Assembly: GCA_963575745.1 (NCBI GenBank)
Contig: CAUYUJ010003948.1
Location: forward strand, 5,001 to 69,000
Source of the DNA: Prorocentrum cordatum
Lineage: Eukaryota > Sar > Dinophyceae > Prorocentrales > Prorocentraceae
DNA: 64,000 bases
Direction: 5' to 3'
Position numbers and translations under genes: made by a program. Below the pieces are notes generated by a model. It was not told the origin of the DNA and ran no database searches. It saw nothing but the letters and a program-made list of their open reading frames with translations. The number at the start of each line of letters is the position of its first letter. Positions within the stretch are counted from its first letter, which is position 1. This document shows positions 50,703-60,508 of this stretch, one piece after another.

Positions 50703-50845
50703 GGGCCCCGTGCTCGCGGACCGCGCTAGGCCGGGTGCTGCCGCAACCGCATAAAAAAAAACATCGCATGCGCCCTCGATGTTGGGAGTCAGTAGGTCCA
50801 GGCGGGTCGGGGGGGCATGTTGGTCATAGGCAGAAATTGTTAGAG
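50703..50845 (+). repeat. 140-bp direct repeat, copy 2
   Basis: Same sequence as copy 1, 338 bases further on, with an A9 run in place of ATAGTAAAC. The pair brackets the SL-bearing repeat, as expected for split or terminal direct repeats of a DIRS/PAT-like element. Confidence 0.85.
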
Positions 50846-50879
50846 TGTCTGCTGCATGCAGCAGGGCAGACGGTGGATC

Positions 50880-51150
50880 AGGGCTCGCGGAGCGCGCCGC
50901 TGCCCAAAGAGAAACAGCTCCACCGATACGGCCCTACCCAGAGAGTTCTCGCCCAGAGGTTTCCACCCAGAGAGGTCCACACATTGTGTTCCGTCCTTGA
51001 GGTCCCGCCCAACGAAGGGGGTGCAACCCATGGGCCCCCACTCGTTAGGTCCCACCCACCAGGGCTCACCCACAGGGCACCGCCCAGAGGGCTCCACCAA
51101 TATCTGGACCCCACCAATGGGGGTACGCCGACCGACTCCCGCCCACGAGG
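50880..51150. repeat. Degenerate CC(A/G)CCCAGAGGG repeats
   Basis: About 12 words such as CGCCCAGAGGTTTCCACCCA and CACCCACAGGGCACCGCCCA with a 14-16-bp spacing. A similar, weaker field lies at 29180-29330. Confidence 0.7.
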
Positions 51151-51219
51151 GATGCCCAGGACGGATCTTCGAGTCGTCTGGGGCCCGCCGCGCTGGCCTC
51201 ATCGTGCGTGTCCGCCGTG

Positions 51220-53247
51220 ATCTCCTGCCGCTGCCCCTCCAGGTGCAGCGGCTGCGCCGCGGGAGGCCAGACGTTCGACGCGGACAAGTCCACGACCTTC
51301 TCGCCCCAGCTGACTGATGGACGTCCGAGGCCGGTGGAGATGGCCTACGACGGCAGTCGCGTCTATGGATACGAGGCGCAGGAGCCGAAGAAGAGAACAC
51401 GGCAGAGTAGGTGCAACCAACCCCAGGGGGGATTTGCTCATGGGGGGGGGCATCCACCCCCTACTATTGCCGATTCGTCGCAGACAGGGGCCCGATAGTC
51501 CACCCCGCATAGGACAATAAGGATTTGCTATCGGGGACCTGTCGCCAATCTATCGGCGATGCATCGCTGATTCTGGCTCGATGTTTCCATCCCGAGCTGG
51601 CCCCCCCCTTGCGTCCCCCTTCAATGAGTTGTCGAAGGTCTGCGCGGATGTCTTGGTTCGGCGCTGGGCCCCTCCTCGCCGATCCAACAAAACCGCGCAG
51701 GCCTCCGAGAGTTTCTGTTTATGTATTTCTTTCTCCTTCTGAGGAGACTTTGTCGCTCGGGGATCTCGAGCTCAAGAACCAGACCTTCGTGATCGTCGAG
51801 GAGACGGCGCAGACAGTCCCACGTGGGACGCAGTCTGCGGTCTGGGGCCACTCTACGAGCACCTCAAGGAAACAGGGCGGGATGGGTTTTTTTCATTGGT
51901 GCCCTCCGCAAACAGCGAGATCAGCTTCGGCGTCGGCGAACCAGGGGGGGGTCATTCAGGACGGGCACGCTTGCGTGGGCGCCGGCCGAGGCGATGACCA
52001 CCGCGCCTGCTGGAGGGGGCGGTCGCCAGCTCGGCTCCTGGACTGTGCGCGGCGGCGTCGCCGTCACGAGGGAGCAGCCCACAGAAGTCGTGTTCGAGGC
52101 GGACACTGGGGTCGGCGAGGTCATGCTCGTGCCCCCGCGGGACTGGGAAGCGCTGGTGGGGTCGCTCTTCCCCGAGGGCGCTCTGGACCGCGCGTGCGGG
52201 GGCTCGTCTGCGAGCGATCCGTCTGCGGTGGAGCCGCTCGTCTGCGAGTGTTCCGTCGCGGAGGATGAGATGACTCCGCTGCGCATATATTTTGGCAACA
52301 CATCCTTTAACATGTCGTTCGACGACCTCTTCGCCGGTGCGCCAGTGCCCGCGCAAGGGAGCGGCCCCGAGCTTTGCGAGCTGCAGATTCGGAGGAGGCA
52401 ATGGCACAAGGTGCTCCCTGGCCTGCTGGGCGGGGCGCTGCCAGAAGACGGAGGCTTGCTGGGGGGGCCAGACGGAGGTTTGCTGGGGGGCCTCCTCGGC
52501 TCCGCCCTCGGGAACCCTGGCGCCCATGGCGCGCCAGGCCACGGAGGGCTCCTCGGTGAGCTCGGGGCCACCCTCGGCGGTCTGGGCGACCGCGGCAACT
52601 CGAGCGCTGGCGAGCCCAGCGAGGTCCAAGGCTCGAGTGGCAACGCCCTCGGCTTGCCAGATCCACTCGTGGGCGCTGGCCCCGATGTGCCCGACTGGGG
52701 CTCGACCCCCGCGGATGGCTTGGTGGGCGAGTTGCTGAATGCCACGGAGGAGGCCCTGAACAACACGCTGAACATCACGGCCCCCCTCAACTCCTCCGCG
52801 CGAAACGCGTCCCTGCACGACAACTTGACCCACGACTCGGTCGGAGGCCTACTCGGAGGGCTTCTCGGAGGCCTCCTCGGGCACCAGGCGACGAGCGGCG
52901 AAGGACTCGGCTGGCTGCTCGGTGGGCTGGCGGGCGGGCCCATCGGCGGCAGTTCCCCAGAGGGCGGGTCAGCGCCAGAGGGCGCTGTGCAGGGCACGCA
53001 GGTGGTCAGCACTGTCACGCTGTCGAACGGTACTGTCTGCACGACGACGCTGGTGACCGATGACAGCGGCCGCACGCGGAAAAACGCAACCGAGTGCATT
53101 GAGCCTCCAGTCCCGCGCCGCCTTGACAGCGACTGGCTGCCGGGGCACGGTGCCGAGGGCGGGGGCGAGTGGGTACTCGGCAGTGGCTTCCTCCTGCGCC
53201 ATGCGCTGATCCTGGACTTCGACGGCGCCAGGATGGGAGTCGCGTAG
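51220..53247 (+). pseudogene. Pepsin-like (A1) aspartic protease with Gly/Leu-rich insert, damaged
   Basis: Two-lobed aspartic endopeptidase. N-lobe part: CSGCAAGGQTFDADKSTTFS and MAYDGSRVYGYEAQ (51220-51381), continuing after a probable intron at 51744 as ETLSLGDLELKNQTFVIVEE. Then, one frame over, WDAVCGLGPLYEHLKETGRD and GFFSLVPSANSEISFGVGEP (51824-51940), the D-G/A-x-x-G-L-G and FS-x-x-L...FG pattern of pepsins. After a G8 run the frame changes again: RQLGSWTVRGGVAVTREQPT, VVFEADTGVGEVMLVPPRDW (second catalytic DTG), VCECSVAEDEMTPLRIYFGN, MSFDDLFAGAP. About 200 residues of GLLGG repeats with NNT, NIT, NSS and NLT glycosylation sites interrupt the C-lobe, which closes with GGGEWVLGSGFLLRHALILD FDGARMGVA. 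The first DTGS motif is absent: the gene is 5'-truncated next to the DIRS element. Confidence 0.7.
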
Positions 53248-53249
53248 CT

Positions 53250-53523
53250 CGCGGAGCGGCCACCCCTGAGGGCTGCAAGCAGGGCGCCAGCGCGCGGCGG
53301 CGGCAGCACCCCGTCGAACCAGTTCGTCGTCAAGGCCGCGCGCCTGCACCTCTCGCAGGGCGTGCGCAACTCGGGGGGGTCCGCCGCCTCGCTGGCGGGC
53401 GCGCTCGCGCTCGGCGGTGCTGTAGCCGGCATCCGCTGCGGCGCGTGGTCTCGGGCCCGCCCAGCGGCCTTGCCCGCAGGCGAGGCGGAGGCGCAGCTTA
53501 GCCAGATGGAGGCGGCGGAGTGA
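53250..53523 (+). CDS. Possible C-terminal membrane-anchor exon of the protease
   Basis: In the same frame as the protease after its TAG (53245): NQFVVKAARLHLSQGVRNSG then GSAASLAGALALGGAVAGIR CGAW, followed by a polar tail QLSQMEAAE and a stop. The small-residue hydrophobic segment could be a transmembrane helix, as in membrane-anchored A1 proteases. Read-through, a short intron or chance are all possible. Confidence 0.3.
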
Positions 53524-55330
53524 GCCGCAGGCTTCCGCTCGCCCTCACGAGACTGAGGTGCCGTTCCATCTCTCCGCCTGCTCTGGGCCCCCCCCGCCCT
53601 CCAACTGCAGCCTCCTCTCCTCCTGCCAGCCGGAGGCCCTCTGCGCCCTGAAGACAGCCAGCGGCATCGAATCTCGCATCCTGGAGCCCCCTGCAGCTTG
53701 CGAGCCTTGCTGGGACCTTGAGCCTCAAGACAAGTTACTAGTTGCGAGCCTTGCTGCGGCTGGGCTCCGTTCAGGGCCGGTCCGCATGGCTCGGGCGCGC
53801 TGGCAAGCTCCGGCGCTGTACAGAGGTGCCCGTTCCACCATCGGGGGGGCGCCGCCAGTGATGCCACAGCTCGTGTCCAGCTAAAGGCTGGCATGGCGTG
53901 CGTTCCCGCCAGGGCGGTCCTGACGACAATCATAAGCAAGCAGTTTGAAGACACCCCTTGATTTGAGGCTGGCGCCGAGCCTTTCGAGCGCTGGCCGACG
54001 TGGGCTTTTCGGAGTTCGCATTGTCACCATGTCCAGTGCGGCATGTACCATCAGCGGTAGAATTTGTCACCAGCGTGCAATACAGTATGTCTACCCATTT
54101 CTGAGAGCTTCGATTCTCAAAACCTCAGTGCGTTCTGGTTCCAGCAGTGCCCTTTGTCGAACTTGTTACTACGACAGCGGTGTTCCTCTGGGCTCGCCGA
54201 CCAGTAGTTGGTGGCACCTCCAATCTTGAAGCGACAAGCTGCGGTGCAATACATAAGATGCGCAACCTTGAAAGGGTCCAGAAGGAGGAGACAGTTGTAC
54301 GCACATTTCGGTAACTATCCAGTGCAGCTACTTCAGTGGTGGCATCTCTCTTCGCACATTGCTTGAGCACGTGATTAACATCAGGATTGACAGCCAGACA
54401 CGTGTTCCACAGCATGTTGTATTTCCTGGGCGCTTCAGTGTGTAAGCATACCTTGTCAGGAAACGATAACATTTCACGCGTGGTCAGGCGATGGTTGCAC
54501 AACGTGCCAGACCATCAGAATTACCACCGTGGGAAGCAAGTGTCGATCCACCCACTAATTATCCCAAGCGCTCAAAGTCATCAATTATCCTGGAGGGGCG
54601 GACAAGCCGAGCGACATCGCTAGCATCCATCATCAAACAAGTAGTCCCTTGGGAAGGGGGCGGCGGTGGGAGTGAGATAAGTAAGACAGCCGACTCCAGC
54701 AGACAGTTCAATTTCTTGAGATTGCCTTAATTCTCCTTTCTAAAAAGAGAATAGACTCTACCCCCATCTCCCAGCGTTATCGGTACCCCTTTCGGGTATG
54801 TAAATCACATACGATGTTGACCACATGTCCATCCTAAATTTGAAATCGCAATGTCCCAGGCCAGCCAGTATCACCCCCCTGAGGTTCCCTTGTACAAAAC
54901 ACTATGCGGTGACATTTTGTGTTCTAACATAACACTTTTCGCGAATCCGTTGCAACAAAATGGGACGAAGTGCACACGCGCGCGTCGTCGCGCGCGCATG
55001 CCGAAATCCTTCAAAAACCTTCGGTGCCGGAAGGATTTCGCAATCGAGTTCCCAACAAACATACAAAAACACAGGGCTTCGCAACACTGATTTGCTAACA
55101 AAGCTTCCGCGCGAGCTCTTGCGAAATCTTAAGAAAACCATTGGTTTCTCAAGATTTTCACGAATTGTAATCTTATTGATGTATTTTCTCAGTGGCCTTG
55201 TGTAGCATACCGTCACGTGCCAACTTCCAGTGCAGCGCTCCGTTCTTGCGATGGCTCAAAGATCTGATATGTGGGCGTACCTTCTGGCCTTGCTCGCGGC
55301 CGCCAGAGATTTCACCACGCTGGGCCTGCA
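53524..55330. other. No gene recognised; two hairpins near 55.0-55.2 kb
   Basis: AT-richer text. An 11-bp perfect stem pairs CGAAATCCTTC (55002) with GAAGGATTTCG (55030). A near-perfect stem of about 15 bp folds 55123-55139 onto 55143-55159. A minus-strand open frame at 54125-54502 has ordinary composition but no recognisable features. Confidence 0.45.
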
Positions 55331-55334
55331 CTAG

Positions 55335-55786
55335 AAGACTGCTGCCGCGGTAGCCCTGTGCCCGAGCCTGCCCGCGATCCCGGCCTGTCCTGAGCTGGTC
55401 TGTGCGACTGGGCCGACCTGCCCAGCGGCGCACTGCGAGTGCGCGTGCCCGGACCAGGGGCCGGGCTACTGGCTGTTGCTGGCGGGAGCTGGGGTGGCGA
55501 CGGCCGCGGGGCTGGGCGGCCTGTGCCTGGGCGCGGGCGTGGGCTACGCGCTCGGCCGCATCGCAGGCCCCGGGGCTGCGACCCGATCCGCCGTCGGCGC
55601 CGCCGCGCCAGCCGTGGGCGACGCCGTCTCGGCCGAGGCGAGAGCGCTGGTGATCGCGCCGTCCTCGCGACGAGATGGCGGCCCGGCCACGGGCGCTTGA
55701 TATCAGGGAGCCGCAGATAGTCGTGCACTTCGATGCGGATCCATTGCCTTGGCATCGCAGAGTCTGGCTTGATTTAGGGCGGATCT
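55335..55786 (+). pseudogene. Small Cys-rich single-pass membrane protein of the retroelement type
   Basis: Frame 3 reads AAAVALCPSLPAIPACPELV, CATGPTCPAAHCECACPDQG, PGYWLLLAGAGVATAAGLGG, LCLGAGVGYALGRIAG. This is a Cys/Pro-rich ectodomain with seven or more cysteines, then one transmembrane helix, then a Ser/Ala-rich tail ending RRDGGPATGA. After a one-base frame change at about 55697 the text continues DIREPQIVVHFDADPLPWHR RVWLDLGRI and stops at 55786. That C-terminal phrase (VVHFDAD...WH-R-V-W/L) is familiar from small proteins encoded beside dinoflagellate DIRS-like elements. Role unknown. The upstream limit is set by a TAG at about 55332. Confidence 0.5.
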
Positions 55787-55849
55787 AGGTTGAGTCGGTT
55801 GAGTGTTTTTGTGGTTTGATGCCGACGACGATTGTAATGATGGTGGTCA

Positions 55850-56062
55850 TCATTTCGTAGTGCTGATGGTGGTTGCGATGGTGATGGTGATGATGGTGGT
55901 GCTCATCACATCCAGAATCACCATCATCACCATCACCACCATCACCATCACAACCGCCCTCACCATACCATCATCACCATCCCCATCATCATCATCATCA
56001 TCATCATCCTCATCATCACCATCCATACCATCAGCATCGCCATCACCATCACCATCGTCACC
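55850..56062. repeat. (GGTGAT)n then (CAT/CAC)n
   Basis: GATGGTGGT/GATGATGGTG words at 55835-55905 are followed by their reverse-complement type CATCACCATCACC to 56062, so the two halves are complementary. Confidence 0.85.
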
Positions 56063-56065
56063 ATT

Positions 56066-57520
56066 ATGGTCCGTAGGACTTGGCTCAAAATAGCGTCGTC
56101 GTCCGCTGGGGCGGTTTCCCCGAGCCCTCCGGCCGCGTCCTCTCCTCTGTTTTCCCCGAGCCCTGCGGCCTCGTCCTCTCCTTTGTTTTCCCCGAGCCAT
56201 GCTTCCCCGAGCCCTGCTTCTTCTTCGAGCCGTGCGGCCTCGTCGAGAGCGGCCCCGTCGAGCCGCGCGGCCTCGGCGGCCTCGTCGAGGGCAGCTTCGC
56301 CAAGCCGTGGCAGCTGCAACAGCTCGGACGCCGATGCTGACGCAGGGTCCGACGCCGACGGCGCCGACGGAGTTGCCGACGCAGCGGGCTCCGAAGAGGA
56401 CAGCGGTTCCAACGGCGGCTCCGACAGCGGCTCCGAAGAAGACAGCGGCTCCAGCAGCGAGGCAGCCGCGGCTGCAAGAGCGAAGGCGAAGGCCGCCCCG
56501 AGCAAAGTAGTCGAGAAGTTCCCGCCTTCGTTGTCCATGACCCTGGAGGAGCACGTCGCTTGCCACGACTACCCAAAGCACGTCTCCACTTGCGGCGCTT
56601 GCGAATTTTGGAAGAACAAGGGGAAGTGGAGCGCCTCGATGTCTGCGACGAATCCAGTAACACTGAAGAGTGAAACTTGGATAGGCTGCGTAGGTGGTAG
56701 ATTTGCAGTCTGCTTGTTCTGCTCGGCGTTCAAGGGCGCTCGCTGCTATTCCACCATCGGCCAGGGATCCGCGAGTTTCCAACGCAAGGAAAACCTCGTG
56801 CGCCATGCACAGTGCGAGGAGCCCCAGGCAGCAGAAGCGGCGTGGAAAGAGCGGATTCGAGCGGAAGGTGCGCACCAGGGTCTCCCGTTGTCTGTGTTCC
56901 CCACAACGGCTGCGTCAGCTGCAGCAGTTGCAACAGCCGTGGCGCCTGCGCCCGCCGTCGTCCGCAACACCGACCAGCGCCCTTGCTGCCGCGCAGCGGT
57001 CGCCACCCGTGCAATGTTGGAGACAACCAGTTCCTTCAGTAGTTTCGACGCGTGGCGGGGTGCGTTCGTTCGGGGCGACCGCCAAGTTTTGAAGTCTAGT
57101 CGGCAGCGCCGAAGGCTGGTGACCACCGTGGCTCAGCACGAGAAGATCATCGCGCAGAGGATCCTCAAACATGGTGCTGTTTTTCGTTTGGCTGCGGACG
57201 GCCTCGACCGCACGTACCAGGTCGAAATTGGCGCCGTGCTGCGGTCGATCCCGAAGGCTTTGGACTTCCTCCCAAGCTACGGTCTCAAGGCAGGCTGGCT
57301 GGAACAGCTGGGCCCCAGAGGGCCCTGGATCTTGGATCGGGTGATCGGGATGCGGGAGTTCCCGCGGGGCATGGACTGCGACGGCAAGGCTTCCATGCTG
57401 GAGGAGCGCGTCCGTCGCGCGTGCCGGACGGCAGGCGGGGGGCAGGGCGGGGACTCGACAGGAGACTCGGGCATGGTGCAGCGATGGGGCGGATCTAAGT
57501 GCACCCCTGGCTGCAACAGC
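56066..57520 (+). CDS. hAT/DUF4371-like transposase-derived gene, N-terminal part
   Basis: Starts MVRRTWLKIASSSAGAVSPS. The first 160 residues are Ser/Ala/acidic low complexity (gaps between EDSGSNGGSDSGSEEDSGSS). Then TLEEHVACHDYPKHVSTCGA CEFWKNKGKW and a finger-like WIGCVGGRFAVCLFCSAFKG...FQRKENLVRHAQCEEPQAAE, which resembles the TTF/BED-type finger before hAT transposases. A helical domain follows (QHEKIIAQRILKHGAVFRLA ADGLDRTYQVEIGAVLRSIP). The reading continues in frame 3 from about 57498 (TATFPGLAFHAWGESHSSQK), so a frameshift or small intron lies near 57470-57520. An SL-like string covers the start codon region. May be a domesticated or repeat-family gene. Confidence 0.45.
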
Positions 57521-59153
57521 TACGTTCCCTGGGCTGGCGTTTCACGCGTGGGGCGAGTCTCACTCGTCCCAGAAGGTCCCGGCCAATTCGATGAAAGGAG
57601 ACAGCGATATATCGACCACGGACGAGCTGCTGGTAACGGGTAAGAAGCCGCCAAGTCTGGCCAAGTTCCTGACTACCTCCACCGTGTTCCGCAACGCACT
57701 CGGGGAGCAGCAGCTGGTGGACGACGGCGCTGCGTTCGTCAAAAACTTCGGCCGGCCCCCCCAGCGTTTCAACAGTCGGGCGAGGCCCTCAGCACGGGCA
57801 AGTCGGCGTTGGGAAGTCATTTTCGAGGCGCTCGGAGTGGAGCCCCAGGGGAAGGACGAAGATCGGCGCACTCTCGCCCGACAGATTCTGGAAGGGCTCG
57901 GGGGCGAGAGCAGTTCGCGCCTGCTCCTGGGGGGGGTGCTGGCCGACTTGAGCGCGGAGCACTATTCCTGGGTCGCCACCGGGGACAAGAGCAACCCCGA
58001 CGCTGCCAGCGTTCAATCCAGGGCCGCCGCTTTCCTCTCCAAGCTGGATACATTGTTCGTCCAGGGGAATATTCTTGCCATCCCCGACACGTTTACTGGC
58101 GCCACCCTCGCGTTTCTGAAGGCCACGAAGCGGCTCGCGTGCGGCACTGGCGCCCAGACCGTTGGTATCGGCGATTGGAGCACGGGGCCCCGAGCCCGCG
58201 AAGCCGTCCACGCGGCTCTTCGACGAGCGCAGGGGATCGTGGCCAATGTGAAGGAGAACGTGAAGCTATATCGGCCAGAGCATTCTTTGTTGCACGCCTT
58301 TACAGCCTTTCGCTTGCCATCCCCCCTGCCCCCGTCTGCAACAGAGCATGCAACAGAAGCCGAGGCCTGTTTGAAGCGCATCTGCCAGGCGGCAGACCTC
58401 CCCGAGCAGAAGGCAATCTCCCAGCTGCGGCAAATGTTGCCCCGTGCCGAGGTGCATCATCGAGACGGGGGCACCACGCGGCAGGCTTGGGGCCGCGCTG
58501 CGGTGGAGTGGCCCGAGCTCCCCAGCGGCCGTCGCCTCGTGGAGCTCTTCCTTGTATGGAAAACGAGCACGGGCAACTTGGAGAGGCGATTCCGCCGTTT
58601 CTCGGAGGTGCATTGCCCCGAGAGGGCGCGGCTCCTCGACGTGTCCGTCGAGGAGTGCACGCTCGTGGACCAGGCGCCCTCCAGCAGGTTGCTGCGCGCG
58701 TGGCTGGACGACAACGAGAGCTCTGCCGCCAGTCGTTGGTACAGGCATGTGCTCAAGCTACATGAGGTCGCGCAGGGGAAGATCGCGCCGCTGAGGAGGG
58801 CCGAGAGGCGCGACAAGGGAAGCACGCGGGAGCCTGGGGCAGCACGTCGGACAGAGGTAGGCTTCGGGCGCAGGCGAGCAGCTGCCGTCGACGCCATGGT
58901 GGCCGCTTCCTTGAGCAAGCGCGCCCGCCTTCTCGCGGAGGGCGCCCCCGATCTCGCCGCGCTGGCTCATGGGGGCGGCCCAGGCGAGCGGCGCAGATCC
59001 AGTCGGGCCCGCTGCAAAAGTCGCCGCCGCCGTCGCCAAGCGGGAGGCCGAGGTCCGAGAGCGCAATCTTGGAGGGGCGAAGGCCGCCGCCAAGGCCAGG
59101 AGTACCCGAGAGAAGAAAGTCCTGCGCAGTGCCAGGCCAGCTGCGGGCCGTGA
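57498..59153 (+). CDS. hAT/DUF4371-like gene, C-terminal part
   Basis: Long clean frame (520 codons from the first ATG at 57591): DISTTDELLVTGKKPPSLAK, LGGVLADLSAEHYSWVATGD, LDTLFVQGNILAIPDTFTGA, then EWPELPSGRRLVELFLVWKT STGNLERRFRRFSEVHCPER ARLLDVSVEECTLVDQAP. The V-W-K-T-S-T-G-N-L-E-R-x-F-R-x-F-S patch followed by R-x-x-L resembles the hAT C-terminal dimerisation segment (T-x-x-x-E-R-x-F-S). The tail is basic (RRRSSRARCKSRRRRRQAGG) and probably nuclear. GC-rich codon use matches neighbouring real genes and there are no stops, so this part may be functional. Confidence 0.5.
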   Translation, partial: SAPLAATATFPGLAFHAWGESHSSQKVPANSMKGDSDISTTDELLVTGKKPPSLAKFLTTSTVFRNALGEQQLVDDGAAFVKNFGRPPQRFNSRARPSARASRRWEVIFEALGVEPQGKDEDRRTLARQILEGLGGESSSRLLLGGVLADLSAEHYSWVATGDKSNPDAASVQSRAAAFLSKLDTLFVQGNILAIPDTFTGATLAFLKATKRLACGTGAQTVGIGDWSTGPRAREAVHAALRRAQGIVANVKENVKLYRPEHSLLHAFTAFRLPSPLPPSATEHATEAEACLKRICQAADLPEQKAISQLRQMLPRAEVHHRDGGTTRQAWGRAAVEWPELPSGRRLVELFLVWKTSTGNLERRFRRFSEVHCPERARLLDVSVEECTLVDQAPSSRLLRAWLDDNESSAASRWYRHVLKLHEVAQGKIAPLRRAERRDKGSTREPGAARRTEVGFGRRRAAAVDAMVAASLSKRARLLAEGAPDLAALAHGGGPGERRRSSRARCKSRRRRRQAGGRGPRAQSWRGEGRRQGQEYPREESPAQCQASCGP

Positions 59154-59189
59154 CGCTCACTTGCTGCCCCCCCGCGCCCCGCTGGGCCC

Positions 59190-59354
59190 ATGCTTGCTCG
59201 CATGGTAGATGTGGGCGCTCGCAACAAGGCGCAGCGCTTGCGTTTCAAGGTGTTTCAGGACCCGGTGGACTTCCTGGATTATCTTGCCCGTCATACGGCC
59301 CAGGGGAAGAAGGGGAACGTAGTCTTGGCGCCAACAGCTGACACCGAGTAATGC
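59190..59354 (+). CDS. Short ORF after the hAT-like gene
   Basis: ATG start: MLARMVDVGARNKAQRLRFK, VFQDPVDFLDYLARHTAQGK, KGNVVLAPTADTE, stop TAA. It looks like an alternative-frame continuation or last exon of the hAT-like gene. Confidence 0.4.
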
Positions 59355-59379
59355 ATCGCCGCCCAGATTGTAGCAGCGT

Positions 59380-59794
59380 TCACGGGAGCTTTTTTTTTGT
59401 TTTCCCAACGCCGACTGACTTTGCACGAGAGGATTCCCCAAAAGGCATCCAGTACACGGAGAAGCTTCGGAACTCGAGCAAGAGCTACCACGTGGCTGTA
59501 ACAGGGGCTCTCGCGGAAGACCTGCCTACACTGCCCCACGTTTTGCGAGCGTTTGCCCAGGCGCCGAGTGGGTGTGTGATATATTACAAGAGCCCCAGGA
59601 AGCTCTGCATGTTCTTCAAGAGGCAGGCCAATCCTCGCCAGGCGCAGCGAACTTGCGTGCTGTGCCGCTCGGGAGAAGAAACGGGTGTCGACAGAGCCGT
59701 CAAACAGCTCTACAACAGCCCGAGGAACTGGGTTCTGCGTTTCGACGCGACGGTTGGGGCACTGTGCCCGGGCACCAAGGCTGTGACAGCGTGA
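59380..59794 (+). CDS. C-terminal ORF of the hAT-like locus
   Basis: The credible part begins after a T9 run: FPTPTDFAREDSPKGIQYTE, KLRNSSKSYHVAVTGALAED, LPTLPHVLRAFAQAPSGCVI, NSPRNWVLRFDATVGALCPG. About 135 codons of ordinary composition, one frame away from the 59190-59354 ORF. The homopolymer suggests an indel joining the two. Confidence 0.4.
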
Positions 59795-60508
59795 GTAAGT
59801 AGCGCGTCCCATAGATTGCGATCGTGCCAGTTTTGTTGAAAAAGAGCGCCGCCCAACGTCGTCCGACCTTACCCCCCCTGCGCCCTTCAGTGGGCGCCGC
59901 TGCCGCGGGCGGCGCTGCCCGCCGCTGGGGGCCTGAAGGTCGCCGATGGGTGGAGGGCTGCTGTTGCCCGCGGTGGCGGTTGTCGGCGGCGAGGGCGGGG
60001 GGGCGGGGGCGGGGGGCATCGGGCGCCCAGGGCCGCCCTCAGGAGGAGGGGGGTGAGGGGGGTGATGGGGCTGAAGGAGGGGGGGGGAGCAGGACGAAGC
60101 AGGAGTAGCGACGAGGCCGTTTTTCACCGCACTTGTCCAGCCCAGCCCCCAGTCCACCTACGTGTTCGCGTGCATGCGAGCGATCTCCATCGAAACCTCC
60201 AGAGCGATGATCCCCCCCCCCCTTTTGCCGCAGCTGAGACAGTTCAACCTTCCCATCCCCATCGAAACCTCTGCAGTGATCTCATCCGAAAACTTTGGGG
60301 ATCTCTCTCTCTCCCTCTCTCTGTCTCCCTCGTCTCCGTAGCTGTCGGCTCGACCCCCTGCTCTGCCCGCGCGCCGCGCGCGCGCTAGCAATGGGCAAGG
60401 CGCCAAGGGCAAGGGCCGCGACGCGCGCAAGGGCAAGGGCAAAGGGCGCCAGGTCAGACCAGCCAAATCTGGGCTAGCTGTAGCCCCCCCCCCCCTCCCC
60501 CCCTGTCT
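59795..60508. other. Non-coding, G-rich then C-rich
   Basis: GGGGCGGGGGCG and GGAGGAGGGGG runs at 59995-60095, a short (CT)n tract at 60302-60325 and a C run at 60486-60500. A Lys/Arg/Ala-rich short frame at 60390-60476 (GKAPRARAATRARARAKGAR) may be the basic tail of an exon but is not called. Confidence 0.45.

Noticed and set aside
51823-53247. Single 474-codon plus-strand gene with its ATG at 51823
   Set aside because: The first 40 codons are out of frame with the protease; the pepsin N-lobe is read in other frames upstream, so that ATG is not the true start.
54125-54502. Minus-strand 125-codon ORF
   Set aside because: Ordinary composition but no motif, no neighbours on that strand, and expected by chance in an AT-balanced gap.
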